This document shows positions 46,840 to 59,453 of a stretch of 64,000 bases of DNA, piece after piece. The stretch is taken from assembly GCA_029876055.1 (NCBI GenBank), contig CM056876.1, forward strand, positions 2,170,001 to 2,234,000, given 5' to 3'. The stretch's first letter is position 1. Each line of letters starts with the position of its first letter. The DNA comes from Madurella fahalii (lineage: Eukaryota > Ascomycota > Sordariomycetes > Sordariales). A program made the position numbers and the translations under genes. The notes under the pieces were generated by a model. It had not been told where the DNA came from. It worked only from the letters and a program-made list of their open reading frames with translations, and searched no databases.

Positions 46840-49800
46840 TTAGTACCTCAACACCACCCCCTTACTCTCCTTCGGCGTCACGTCCCGCACGAAACAAACA
46901 GTATGCAACCAATCCATTTGCCACTCCTCACTCTTCCTCCCAACCGGACCCCACATCCTCTCCCCCGAAAAGTTGGCAAACGGATTCAACCCCGCCTCGA
47001 TAGCGGCAATCTGGCCCAAGATCTCGCCCCGCCTCTGCTTCCTCTGCAGGACCTTGCGCCTGCGTGCCCGGCGGACCGCCGCCTCCTTGTCTTCCTTCAC
47101 CGCCGGGGAAGGAACTGAACGATCTGCTTGGGACGTCCACAGACCGGTAGGGGAAGCGACAGGCTTGCTAGGGGCAGGGGGTGTCCATAGGAGAGCGCTC
47201 CCGCTCATGGTCTTGTCAAAGTTGGGTTTGCGCCCACTCTCCGTCTGTGACGGGACCGGAGGGACCGGCGACATGGCCGCCTTCTCCTCCTCCTGCTGCC
47301 TGGTGCTGCCAAAGACGAGCGACTGACGGATCTGCCGGCTCAAATGGCGCTGCAGGTCCTGGACCGTGTCGACCATGATCGGCGGCTCGGGCTCCGCGTA
47401 GTACGACGACATCCGGCGCCGGTTCGACTCCTCCTGCGCGAACCGCTGCGCGAACAGCCGCTCCTGCTCGAGCGCCTCGATCTGCGCCTGGATGGCGTCG
47501 CGCTGGGACATCGTCATCATGGTCCTGCCTGCACTGACGGGGAGCTCCTGCTCCTCGTGGACGCGGATCTGCGAGCGGATCTCCTCCTTGCGCCGGCTGC
47601 GGCTGCTGCTGCGGCTGCTGCCCGCGCGGCTGACGCTGGCGCTGCGGCTGCGTGCGCTGGAGTGTTGCCGCCGCTGACGGCGCAGTTTCTTGGCTGCGTA
47701 CGCCGACATGGCGGGGTGGACGGCCTCCTCAGCGCATGTGATGGCTAGCGACCCGAAGAAGACGGGGTGAACAATGGCCACGTCGTACGTGTATCCCGTA
47801 GCGGCGGGGTGGAACCACTCGGAGCGGGTGATGAGGGACGTGGCTGCGAAGACTGGGTGTCGGGCTGCCGGGTCGAATGCCAGCAGGCTGGACGACGGCG
47901 GCGGGCTAGCGGAGAGCTTGATGGCCTCTTGAAGCGCTGCGTCCCACTCAGCGGGGCCGGCGGCAACCCGCTGGAGCTTCTTGGTTTGTGGGCGGCTGGC
48001 CAAGATAGCCTCATGCAGAGCGGCCTTCCAGGCTTCGGGGCTAGCCTGGAATCGCTGGAGCTTCGCCTCTCCTAGGATCCAATTGCGCGAGGCCTGTTTA
48101 GCAGGGCTTTGGGGTGCCCAGAGCCTTGTTGATGTCAACTGGTCCATGGGTCTAGGCTCGGCCGCACGAGGCTTCCGGCTAAGGTATTTCGCAGCCGGCT
48201 CCTCGGCGGTGCTGCGGTAGCTTGCGCGTTCAGAGCCAAGCACAAACAGTCCTTGTAGGGAAGGCTTATCCAATTTCTCAGGTGGAGACCACAAGCTGGC
48301 CGAGATTGCCTCATTCAGGGCACTTTCCCAATCTTCTCGGCTAGCTTGCGGCCGCTGCAGTTTTGGCTTTGTAAGAATCCAATTGCGCCCAGTCTGCTTG
48401 ATAGGACCCAGGGGCTTCCACAAGCTGGTCGAGGTCAACTTATCCAGCGGCTTAAACTCAGCCGGCCGTGGATTCCTGGCCATGTACTTAGCCGCTGGTT
48501 CCTTGTTGGTGCTACGATAGCTCGATCGGCTGGAGTCTAGTACGAACAGTCCTTGTAAGGAAGGTTCATACGCATCAGTAGGTGGATGCCACAAGCCGGC
48601 TGCAATGTCTCGGCCGGTGAGGGACTGTTGTAGCTCTGGCTCTCCTGTAATCCAGTTTCGCTGGGCCTGCTCGGGGGAGCCTTGGTGCTTCCAGAGGCTC
48701 GTGGACGCCAGCTTGTCCAACGACTTAAGCTCAACTGGCCGAGGTTTGCGAGTTAGGTACTTGGTCGCCGGCTCCTCATCCGTGCTGCGGTAGTTCAACC
48801 GGCTGCGGTCAGGCACAAACAGTCCCCGTGGGGAAGCTTTAGGCGACTTTTCAAGTGGAGACCTCAAGCCGCCAGATCCTTGTTTATTAACAGTCTGGAC
48901 CGTCTGGGGTTCGGTGTGGCGGGCCCTTTGGGACGATGCTGGCGCGATTGACTCGGCAGTAGCCGGGCGAGAGGTCAATGATGCCTTCGGGTTTGCAGGC
49001 AAGCCCACCCTGACGATTGGCTTGGGTGCGGGCTTTTCAGGCTGGGGAGAGTCCTCAAGAGTGGCCATGATAGAGCTTTCGATCGAGGCTGGACTGCGTT
49101 GCTGCTGGAAAAGGGGTTCTCGAGGCGCAGCCAGACCAATAACGATCGACTGCTCCCGAGAAGACTGCCCTTCTTCATCCGAGGCTAGCTCCTCCACATA
49201 CTCCTCCACGATAGAGCTAGACGGCGGTGGCAGCAAGCTGTTCTTTGACGGCACGGCGTCTGTCTTCAACAGGCTAGCGATTTCCCAGAGTGTAGTCTCG
49301 TCAAACCCGTCATCGCTGCCGTCTTCATCGGAATCCAAGTCGTCATTGTCGTCCTCATCATCGTAGTCATCAAAGAAGGACGAAGAATACTCGGTTGGTT
49401 CAAACTGCTTCAAGCGTGACTCCATGGCGCCGCCGAGTGGCGGACCGCCAGAGGTCATCGTGCCAGGCATGGCCATGAACATGCTGGGGCGCGGCTGTAT
49501 GAATGCCGTGTCAGACTTCTCGCCCCAGGGGAATTGGAAGATGCCAAGCGTTCCGCGCTTATCGGGCAGCGGCTCGGGACTCTCGAGAATGTCCGGCAGG
49601 AGAGTAACGCGCTTGTTGCGTCGGGCCGGTCGTTGCGTTACTGGTCGTGGAGGCTTCTGAGACGTCCCTTGTGAAGACAAGCGCGTCAGATCAACAGGCG
49701 GAGCTGCTGACGCCCAAGTTGGTCGCCATAGACCCGTTGTCGAGCGATTTGTCGTGCTGTAAGGCTTGCGCCAGAGCTGCGAGCTCTGTATTTGGAGAGG

Positions 49801-52800
49801 GGTCAACTCCTTTCTCTGCGCTGGTCGGACGGAGAGCCCAGGGAGCGGAGCCTCCGGTTCCGGTGTGGCCTTCAGGGCAGGCGTCCACAAGAGGCCAGTT
49901 GGCGCGACCAGTTTCCTTGACACCGGTGTCCACAGAGAAGCAGGCTTGGGTTGCGTCACCGATGGCTGCGTCGTCACCGCCTTTTCGGGTAAGCTTGGGA
50001 GAGGGGGCACCTCGTCGTCCGACTGGTCCGATTCTGGCGGAGTAGGGCTGGCGAGCTGGGCTTTAGACAATTGCATGAAGTTGATGTTGCTGCTGCGAAG
50101 GAGTTGAGCATCCATGTAATCCAGTTGCGCCTCCGTCAGCCTCTTCTGCCAATTGCTCATTTGCGGGCTGCCAGAGTCCTGTACGGATACCTCAGGAGCC
50201 CGAGGATTGCTGCTGTTCTTCATGCGAGCCATGCGCGAGGCTCTGCGCTCTGCGCCGATACTCGACCGAATGGACGATTCTCGCGCTATGTTTACAATAG
50301 CCGTCAGCGACTCGCGTAGCGAGCTTCTACGCGCAGGAGAGGTAGTCTGAATGCTCGATAGGGAATCGCGGGCCATGTCGTGTTTTATCTCCAGCCAGTG
50401 GCTCGCCTGCTGGCCCATCTCCTTCTCGAGGTCTTCGAGCAATGCCAGACGCTGTGACGGGCTCTGGAGAGAATCCCGGCCAGGGTCCTCTAGTTTCTTC
50501 AGTTGAGCCTGAATCTGCTGCAGTGCTTGTTCTGGGGACTCTAAGGGGGATGGCTCGACGTGGATGGCAATCGTTTTCCTGGTAGTGGTGTTGTTCAGCA
50601 AGAGAGGCGTGGGGGGTGACATCTTCCTGGACCGCGTTTTCTTCTTTCTGTCTGAAAATGTCGGGCATTCATCGCCGACGCGCCGATGCCATTGGCTCTG
50701 GGTAGCCCGTTCAGGTGTCGCCACGACGTCGCCTACCGAAGGCGAACGTGTCTGAACGACGGCTGCCTGGGTGGTAGAGGTGTCAAGCATGATGGGCAGA
50801 GTATTGCTGTCCCGAATGTCGGCGGGGGAAGCATCCTCCTTCGGTCCCCTGGCATTGTGTCGACCGGGCATCCGGACGGATGCGGGAAGGCCAATCCTTT
50901 GCACGACCGGAACACCGACGGCGATCTCGGGAGACTGTATTGAGCTCCAGTTGGTCATCGCGTCATCTTGGGTCCGGTCATCGGTAGTTTCTGTCCAGGC
51001 TGAAGCGCGCACGGGGTCAGCTGGAACGACGGGGGACGACCCACGTTTTCCACCGACCACTTTAGAGTTGCCATCGTCACTTCCAGTACCGAACGCACGG
51101 AGCCACGAGCTTCCGGCTTCGTCTGTTGTATTGACCAGGCCCTTTCCTGGCTTGGGTGGAATCTCGTCGACTTCGAGAACACTCTCGGTCCTGATAGACG
51201 TTTTTGTTGTCCGATTGGAACGCCGCCGGCCGCCTGATTCGGTGGGAGACGACGCCGCGTCCAAGTACGACGCGGGAACATGCGGAACCGAGGGCACGGA
51301 AGACCCTCGCTTGGCCATGGTTCTGCTCGACGGGCTTGGAAACAAGAGGATCATTTTCTCGTCAAATGTCATGCTCTTCGTATCGTTCGGCTGAGGTCTG
51401 GGCGACATTGGTGCGCTTCTTGGCGGAGGCGGAAGAGGCGGGAGCTGGGTCGGGCTGCCCGGGGCTGCCGAGAGCAGAGACTTTCTTCCCACCAAAGAGC
51501 CGCCGGATTTACTTCTTCTGTGAGCCACAGACGGGCTAGCCGCCGGCGACTCGGCAGGTTTCCGCGGGATGGGACGCGGCCGGTTGACTACCGAAGCCGA
51601 GGTTCTGGGAGTCTCAGGTGCATGGACGGCCTTCGTAGCTCTGTCGCTTGCCCCTTTTATGATTGTCTGCACGCCAACTGGATCATCGTATTCGATGTTG
51701 TTCACGAACATGATGGTCTTGGTCTTATCCCCAGTTTCCGGTGCCATCCTGAGGCCTCGCGCCCTAGGATTGGAGGGGAGACCAAATGTCGGCCGTCTTT
51801 GGAGAGGAGTCTTCGTTGGCTCTGGAGGCGGTGTCGCTGGAGACGGAGGTAGCATCCTTGACGGTCGGATTTCGGGTCTTGCGACAGGCTGCTGGGGAAG
51901 GTCTGGCTGCTTGGAGACGGCCAAAGGCCGGTCTTCAGGTGACTCGGCCCAAACCCACGTAGCTCTTGCAGCCTCAGCCGGTACTGGCTGTTGTACCTGA
52001 ACTGGCTCCTGCATCGACTGCCGCGGGGAGCGCCGGCGTGTCTCGTCTCCGCCAGGCGACAGCTGCGCCGATGTCGTTAACGCAATGGCCACATCCTCGG
52101 GATGGAGAGTCCCAGATAACGAACTCTGCCGCAAGGAGACGGAAGCAACTTCTTTCCTCTTGAGACTGACAGCGCGCTTCACACCGTCTTCGGGAGTCAT
52201 CATCATGGATTGGACAGCGGAGCGGTTCACGTCCGTTTCTGCACCCCTTTGCATCCTCGTTCTTCTCTCCCGCTCTGCCATGGCAGCTGCTTCAAGATCT
52301 ATAACGGCGATTTTGTCCAGGGGGTTCTGGGCTGCATTTTGCTGGAGGATCGGGTTACTGATCGCAATCTTAGTGGCACCTTTTCCGAAATCGAAGAGGC
52401 CCTTCTTCTGAGAGCCGGACCTTTCCAACTTGCGAGCAGGCCCCAAAACCGCGGCAGTGGTTGTCGGAAGCGGTGGCATTGTCTCCTGCCGAAGTATAGC
52501 TTCCAACCCCATCGGATACCCAATGCTAGTTTCATCCTTGACTCTCGGCGCCTCCCTGGGGTTGACGAATGTGGTGGAGGACCGGATGGCCGCCTCCTTG
52601 AGGTCCTCGTAGCGAGTCGGAGGATAATCCGAGTCGGAACTTGAAATGTCACGGCTGATATTGATACGCCGAGGCGACGGCGCCTCCAAAGGCCGTGACT
52701 GCGTTAGTCGAGGCGTGACCAAGGTTCCAGCGCCGCTAGCGACGAAGACTATCGACGTCTATTAGCAAAGGGACGGCGAGTGGATGGCATGAACATACTG

Positions 52801-53613
52801 ATCACAACTAGCAAACCCACAGCAGGAAGGGCAGTCCTAGCTGCTAGAGCGATAGTTCTAATGCCGACCAACAAAGGTACGCTCGTCTAAGAACGCGTTA
52901 GTACCCAGTTGGCACCTCAGGTAATAACAACTCATACCCCTGTCCAAAAGACCAGACCGAGCAAGACGGGCGTAAGCGCCCTAGTCCGGTCCATTTCGGC
53001 TCCCTTATCCTCACGCTTGCCTGCCGTATACAACCTGATGAAAAGGAGCACGATGATGACTGCGTCCATCGCCGCGACCGTGATCCCGACGGGAAGCACG
53101 GATGTCGTAGCGATGCAGAAGGTGTCGGTCTGCGGTCTGGCGAAGCCAATGAAGACGGCTCCGGCGAGGAAGCGGAACAGGACCAATACCTGGGGGGCCA
53201 GCTGTGCTACCGAGAGCTTGCCGCCATTATTATTATTCATAGCCCATAGAAGGAACTGCTCGATCGAGAACCTCGCCAGCTGATCAAAGGCGGTAGAAAA
53301 GATAATGCCAACCTGGCATGGCGTCGGCGATCTCGTAATGTCAAGAAGGATTGTGACGAAATCAATTTGAGCCCACAGGGCCGCACTTAGAAGAAAAAGG
53401 GCGAGGACCAGCCTCTGGCTGTCCCGGAATACCGCAAGGCCATAGCCCCTAACGTAGAGAACGAGAGCCGCGGAAGCCGCGTTCAACACGATTCCACTGC
53501 GCAGACGTGTTAGTGAGCAAATTCCTCATGGTAGGCTCGGGCCCTGGTTTGCGGTCGGCTACTCACAAAAAGAAGGCCGCGACGAGGGCTTCCGTAGCAC
53601 CCTCGACCGCCAT
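46840..53613 (-). CDS. Giant multi-pass membrane protein with ~1,900-residue cytoplasmic tail containing tandem repeats
   Basis: Four exons (53613-53567, 53496-52938, 52886-52799, 52748-46840) give 2200 residues. Exons 1-3 and the start of exon 4 (residues 1-245) encode about seven hydrophobic helices (e.g. RLVLALFLLSAALWAQIDFV, VGITVAAMDAVIIVLLFIRL), suggesting a 7-TM receptor-like or transporter-like core. The tail is disordered and rich in Ser, Pro and Arg, with scattered LW motifs (SLWTP, LLWTP, GLWRP), an acidic stretch (DDYDDEDDNDDLDSDEDGSD) and three repeats of about 97 residues (starting at about 1535, 1629 and 1728). Near the end, HPVFFGSLAITCAEEAVHPA followed by AAKKLRRQRR looks conserved. 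I do not recognise the family beyond fungal membrane proteins of this layout. Signalling or scaffold function is only inferred. Confidence 0.85.
47975..48835 (-). repeat. Three ~290-bp coding tandem repeats in the giant membrane protein
   Basis: Each repeat begins (Q/R)GLFV, continues with S.YRST..EPA.KY..R.PR..E, then STSLW (or STRLW) and RNWI, and the last two end with EAI.AS. Starts are near 48832, 48564 and 48263 on the minus strand. The second and third copies are more alike than the first. Confidence 0.85.
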
Positions 53614-55632
53614 TATCGCCGCCGGCTAGGGGAAGGCAAACGGGCGGGAAGAAACGAAGAAGAGAAGGGAAAAATAGCCCAGTCAATGGGGCGATTAGAC
53701 AGAAGAGAAGGTCAATATTCAGTTGAAGGAGCGAATCATAGTGACAGGTTCCCGCACGTCACCGTCGTGGTGTTCTGAATAGCGACAATGACATGCCCCA
53801 GGGCCACGCCGTGACCTGCCACTGAGCAGAGAGAAGGCCAACGGAGAGGATGTCTCGAGGCGAAAGGAAAGGATGGGGCACGGGGACAAACACGGAAGCA
53901 CTGAGGGCGTCCCCGCCGGTGCTGTAACGGACGAACCCCGATTGAGGCAGTCCACGGTGGAGAAGGGGGTTGAGACCATGGTAGCGAAGAATGATGGCGC
54001 CAAAGGTGAAGCTCTGTTAAGATGATGGGGACGGGGGGCGACTACCGTGACGCGGGGCACCCCGAGCCGCAGACAGGCATCTTGCTGGTTGCTTGGCTTT
54101 ACCAGGCTCAAGCCTATCCGGGATGGCAGGAGGAGCGTCAAACAGACGCCCTTGTAAACTTGAGTTCATGCAGAGGGCGGGCGTGGCAATCGATTGGATG
54201 CTATGCAAGGCTGACAAGGCGATTGCTGAGCGGTTGCATCGTGAACCCCGGCCCATGGTGTTTCACTTGAAACCCCAGCTGTTACATCTCGCACAGACTC
54301 GTCCTGAGGGTGTCGTGCTTGGCGGGAAACAGAACATCTCAACCCTCGAGAGGTGCCGGTTATCCACGTTTTAAGAAAGCACTTTGGCCTCTCGCGAGTT
54401 CGCCGCTGCGGCGCATTGTACAGAAATATGCCCAGCATCCAGAGCGCCTGGTGGGCCAGACATGCGATGCGAGTCAGAACAAGTCATGTGCATCTGATGA
54501 CAGCTAAGTGAACATAGCGGCAAGACAGCGGTCGGATCAAATGGGTGACACGATGCTATTACTTTATCCGCCCGATTTGCTCCCACCGTGTCTTGCCGCC
54601 AAGTCATTGAAGCCGTCGATGCGAGACTTTCTGGTGATCCTACACGGCACGTCGGCAGCGAGAATCTGCTGGTCTTCATCGACTCATATTACCCGCTAGG
54701 AGAGACGCAATACATCACTCCCTTGACTGCGAGCGAAGATGGAAAACTTTACCCTGCGCTCGTCGGACCTGTTCGTGATGTCCCTTCTGTTGACGAGAAA
54801 TGGATGATTCAAAGGGAAATCGCAGGAGGTTGCAACTGTCTCACCAGTAGGGGGCAAAAGTGGTCCGTGCTGCAGCCTCTACCACACTGTGCTCTGCAGC
54901 CGCAGCTTAGCGAAGCCCCTCGTCCTGCCCAGCCGAGTTTGTGCCCTGCAATCGAAATCCACCCGAAAGTTCAGTCTTCTCACAAACACTCGCCATGAGC
55001 TAGGCAGGAGTGTCGTCCTCGCCGGTCATTTTAGCCGCTTGCCCGGCAACGAATTTCGACGCATTCAAAACACAAGCGTCCCGATCGCCAGCAGCCGCGA
55101 AGGGACGTTGCGGGACGGCTCAATATGGTGGAGTTAGTCCGATCCCGAGTATTCACCCGGCCATGTGGAATTGCCCCAGAGGCCCTTGGGAAGCCCACTC
55201 AAGTGGTCCAGAGAAATATTGGTCTTGCTTATTTTACATGCCACCGATGGATCGGGCCGTTGATCCCATGAGCTTTCCCCGGAGCGGCCCGACAAGGTCA
55301 AGTGGTCACCGCAAGGGCGCGCCGCTCCGTTCTTAACCAGTGGAAATCGTTTGAGAGCTGGCCCGCTTCGGCAAACCTCGGCAGCCCGAGCGGGGCACTT
55401 CCGTAGTGCATTGTCGGGGTCGGCCTAGAGTGACATTGGCTAATCCTCCCGGCCGACCCGGAGCCGGGGATATTTGTGACTGACAACTACTTCTCTGGTA
55501 ACTCACTGGCCAGGTTGAACTTGGTTACGTATAAAGACTCTTTATTTGTCAACCTGACAGCGCCTGGTTCAGACTGCTCGGTCAACCCCTAACCTCTGAT
55601 CACTAAATCCCCCCCAAAGTATCCCCCTCAAA
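53614..55632. other. Divergent intergenic region
   Basis: About 2 kb between the giant membrane-protein gene and the FMN-binding gene. Open frames such as 54588-54998 have no ATG start or recognisable motifs. Nothing firm seen. Confidence 0.45.
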
Positions 55633-56654
55633 ATGCCTCTCCTTGAGCTCGAGTACTCGACTGAGCCTTACAGCACAGTCAAGCGACTGAAGGATCGGGG
55701 TGAGCTTTTCATCCATGATCGTCGAGATCCAGGGATGGCCTCTGACTACGCCCAGCAAACTATGCCTTGGAGACTATCCACCAGATCGTAAACTCATGCC
55801 CCATGCTGCATGTCTCATTCCAGCCGCCCAACAGCCCCTTCCCAGCAGTCCTGCCCATGATCGGCCAGATGGGCTCGTTTAAGCGGCCCAGTGCTGATCT
55901 AGGGGAGGTGCTGGATCTGTATCTCCACGGGTTAGTCAATGGACCTCTACCCAAGGACAAAGCCGGGACTTCCTCTCCGCGCATCACAAGCCATCCATCC
56001 TTCTTCTTTTTTACATCACCATCCCACTAACCAGGGAGGGAAAAAAAAAAAAAGCTACGTCTCCTCCCGCCTAATGAACCTCACCCGCGGCCCCTCTTCC
56101 CCCCATCTGAACCAACCAACCCCACGCCCAGCCCGGACTCGGGCCTCCCCCTAACCATCGCGGCGACCCACCTCGACGGCCTCGTCCTCGCCCTCACGCC
56201 CAACTCGCACAGCTACAACTACCGCAGCGCGGTGATGTTCGGCCACGCCCAGCTGGTCACCGACCCGGCCGAGAAGCTCTATGCCATGGAGCTCATCACC
56301 AACGCCGTGGTGCCGCAGCGGTGGGCCCACTCGCGGGTCCCGCCCAACGCGGCCGAGATGCAGAGCACGAGCATCCTGCGCGTCAAGATCAGCACGGGCA
56401 GCGCCAAGATCCGGAGCGGGGGCCCCCATGACGAGAAGGGGGACATGGAGAATGAGGAGCTCAAGGGGCGGGTGTGGACCGGGGTCGTGCCGGTTTACAC
56501 GACGATGGCGGAGCCGGTCGAGGGGGGATATAATAAGGTTGGGGATGTGCCGGGGTATTTGGAGGGATGGAGAAAGGAGACGAACAAGGAGCGGGAGGAG
56601 TTTGCTAAGGGGCAGGTGGACAAAGAGGTGAGAGGGAAGGGGGATGGGGAGTGA
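55633..56654 (+). CDS. FMN-binding split-barrel (pyridoxamine-phosphate-oxidase-like) protein, with a reading-frame break
   Basis: Exon 1 (55633-55699, MPLLELEYSTEPYSTVKRLK) splices in phase to exon 2 (55756-55930), giving ANYALETIHQIVNS, SFQPPNSPFPAVLPMIGQMG and SADLGEVLDLYLHG. The next segment, YVSSRLMNL from about 56055, follows an A13 run, with AAAG as the only usable acceptor. The rest (about 56136-56654; IAATHLDGLVLALTPNSHSY, YAMELITNAVVPQRW, AKIRSGGPHDEK) lies in a different frame, and I found no GT-AG intron of the right phase between them. So the gene is frameshifted, uses an unusual intron, or has an assembly indel near the homopolymer. The family binds FMN or related flavins; substrates in fungi are unknown. 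Length (about 240 residues) is normal. Confidence 0.65.
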
Positions 56655-56847
56655 GTAAGTGAGGAGTGGCGACTTAGGAGGTGACTTGGGAATACAAGGT
56701 ACAATGCACCCCAGCGCCGTTCAACCGAGTCTGGGTTAGAAATGTATTTCAGCATCGGTACATGGTTAACAGGCTCCAAGCTACCTAAATCCAACGTCTT
56801 TTTTGAGATGCAAAATAGAAAAAAAATCCATTGCCAAACGTAAACCC

Positions 56848-58770
56848 TCACCAAGACTCCCAGACTGCCTCCGGCAACACGTTTCTCATGACGACCCAAT
56901 GTCCCGCGGCGCTCATCCCGTGCCATTTGGCCAGCCTCTCCGTCTCGTTCCGTCTCAAAACGCTCGACACATCCTCACCATCGTCTCCTTTCACAAAGTC
57001 CTCCTCTTTGACCTCATGCTGCGGCAGCAAATACGCCTGTCTCGACGGGCTATTCAACAGGTCCCTCTCATTCGGCGTACGGAACGAGAGGTTGCCGGGT
57101 CGTTTGACGCAGAAAATGACCATGTTGGTGAAGTCCAGCCCAGACTTGGCAAACGCCTCCTCGTCGCGAGGGTGCTCCCGGAAGAGGCGGCAGGTGGGGA
57201 ACACGGACTTGATGGTTTGCACGATGATGCGTGGAGGGGGAAGGGCAATGTCGCCTGCGTAATTCTAGTAGGGAAACATCAGCAGTTGTTTGCAGGGGTG
57301 AGGGTGAAATTCACATACAATGGCGATGACACCATCGGGCTTGAGCAGCGCGTTAAGATTCTGCAAGAACTCGAGCGTGAAAAGAGCGATGGGCTCGGCA
57401 CCGCCTGTGAAGACGTCGTGGATGATGTAGTCGAAGCGGGGTGCGCTCTCGTTGGCGGCCATGCGGGATGTGTAGCTGACTGCGTCTTCGATCACGGCGG
57501 TGTGGTTGCTGGGGAGCTGGAAGTACTTGGAGGCGAATTTATGGACGACCGGGTCAATCTCGACCACGGTTGTGTCGATGCCGTGGGCGACCAAGGCAGC
57601 TGGAGTGGTGCCTATGCCGAGTCCGCTAGTACAATGTCAGCATGTTTTAATGAGGAGCCCATGGTACTTAGAGGCTTACATGACGAGGGCTTTTGCCTCG
57701 TCGTCAGGAACCGGCTTCGGCGTCTTGACGAGTCTGACAGCTTCTAGCATTGCGAACACGCCGTAGACGGGCTCAGCCACCTGGTTTCCCTTGAACTGAC
57801 CCTGCCCGATAAATTTGACCCACTCGCCGCCCAGTAGGCTATGGTCGCATCGCATGAGACGGTATCCTTCCTTAGGGCTGTCAATGACCGAGATGTAGCC
57901 AGTGATGGACTCCTGCCTGTCCAATACTACGTATCCTGCCGGCGCAAGGCCTTTGTTAAGTGTAGAGAGCGCCGTAAGCGTCGGTACGTGGGTGTTAAAT
58001 AGCGCCGTGTGTAGTAGCGCCGGAATTGTCCAAACCAGCAGCTTCGATGGGGCTATCAGGGTGTAAGATGCAGCAAGGAGTATCTCCATGCCCAACCTGG
58101 TGTTGAAGAAAGTCCTTCCAGCATACCTCTCAACGAGCCCCCCCAGCAGCTTCTCAACTGCCTTGAAGAATCCATAGGAACCCAGGCCAGGAGCAGCATC
58201 AGCAAGCCACCCAGGCAACCCCGACAGGTCCGCCGCATCTAGATACGTCGCTACACACGCCGCGGACAATGCCACAAGAGGAAATAGGGTAAGCGCCTCC
58301 GTCACCACCGGGCCCCAGGTCGCGGTCAACATCCCGCTGGTTTTGCCCAGCAGGAACTGTACCGTCGGGATGTAGATGGCGATAACAGGCAACAGTGCCT
58401 CGGGCTTGAACGGCAGTGCTCTGCCCAAGAACATGTTGGACGACCAGCCGGTAAAGCAGGCTGCCATGATCAACTTGGCGTGCCATTTCTCGGCTGGAAT
58501 CGACCCGTACGCGGGTGACAGCACAAGCTGCGAGACGGAAGAGTAGACGCCTATGAGGGTGAGTAGGGCAAGGGACTTGAGATAAACGGAGGCTTGTTCT
58601 TTGGCCCATTTCCCCCATGTTTCCGTCTTGGCTTTAGCGGCGAGAGCTTTGAGTTCACGCTCGAAGCTCTCGGGGGTGAGGGAGGAAGAGGGGTCGATTG
58701 GAGGGATTGTGGATTGTGAAGTCGAAGTCTTGTTCTTTTTACCGTTGGATGAGGATGTTTTAGAAGCCAT
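56848..58770 (-). CDS. Membrane protein with C-terminal spermidine/spermine-synthase-like domain
   Basis: Three exons (58770-57680, 57625-57319, 57264-56848) give 604 residues; splices restore ALVIGLGIGTTPAALVAHGI and GVIAINYAGDIALP. Residues about 60-300 hold several hydrophobic helices (SLALLTLIGVYSSVSQLVL, LLPVIAIYIPTVQFLLG, ALTLFPLVALSAACVATYL). Residues about 320-560 are a Rossmann domain of the spermidine-synthase superfamily: a GLGIGTTP nucleotide loop, VVEIDPVV with the ribose-binding acidic residues, and FDYIIHDVFTGG at the active-site position. Soluble polyamine synthases lack membrane helices, so this is the membrane-anchored fungal branch whose substrate is unknown. The N-terminal 40 residues are Ser/Thr/Lys-rich. 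Start at MASKTSSS; an in-frame codon further upstream is less likely. Confidence 0.88.
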
Positions 58771-59453
58771 TGTGGCTGGGAGTAAGACCCGAAAGCCTAG
58801 AAGAGAGCATTTGGAGATTTGAGGTTGAACCTGGCAAGAGCCCACGATGCATAGACGGCGATGCGATGCAAGGTGGTCTCATCTGTTGCGATTGGTGGGT
58901 TTGAGATGCGACACTTGGAGCTCCCCCCAGTGCAGGGGCAGCTAGGGCCATGTCACAGTATGGCAGGGCCCTCGATGATGCCCCGCACTGTGTATACTGC
59001 CGGTAACCTGCTCAAAGAATCTGCAACCCGCTCAGAAAAAGAGGGTATGCCCCTTGTCCCATAACGATATCAGGCGATAGTGGCATTCATATGAGTGAGA
59101 ATACCAGGAAGTGCTCAAAATCCGAGAGAGAATATTACTGTAAGGATATATTGACTGAAATACAGAGTACACATCAAGATCTGGGCTTTCGAATGTGACC
59201 GGAAGCTGGGTAGAAGGCAGTGTGGGGTTTCGCGGGCTGTGACAAGGATCTAAGTGGGGGTCTGGCAATTGCAAACGCACGGTTGGGGCAGCAACGTCAC
59301 ACATATAACTGCCAACCAAATTTTACTGGGCTCTCCTGGACGAAGCTCCTGAGCTTTGTGCAGCACCGCCGTTTTGCCTGTGCAACTGTCAACACCACAA
59401 CGTCTACTTCGGTCTTGCCCCTTGCAGTTCGTCTGTCGATCCCACGAGCCACC
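58771..59453. other. Divergent promoter region
   Basis: Separates the spermidine-synthase-like and opi3 starts; no gene seen. Confidence 0.5.
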
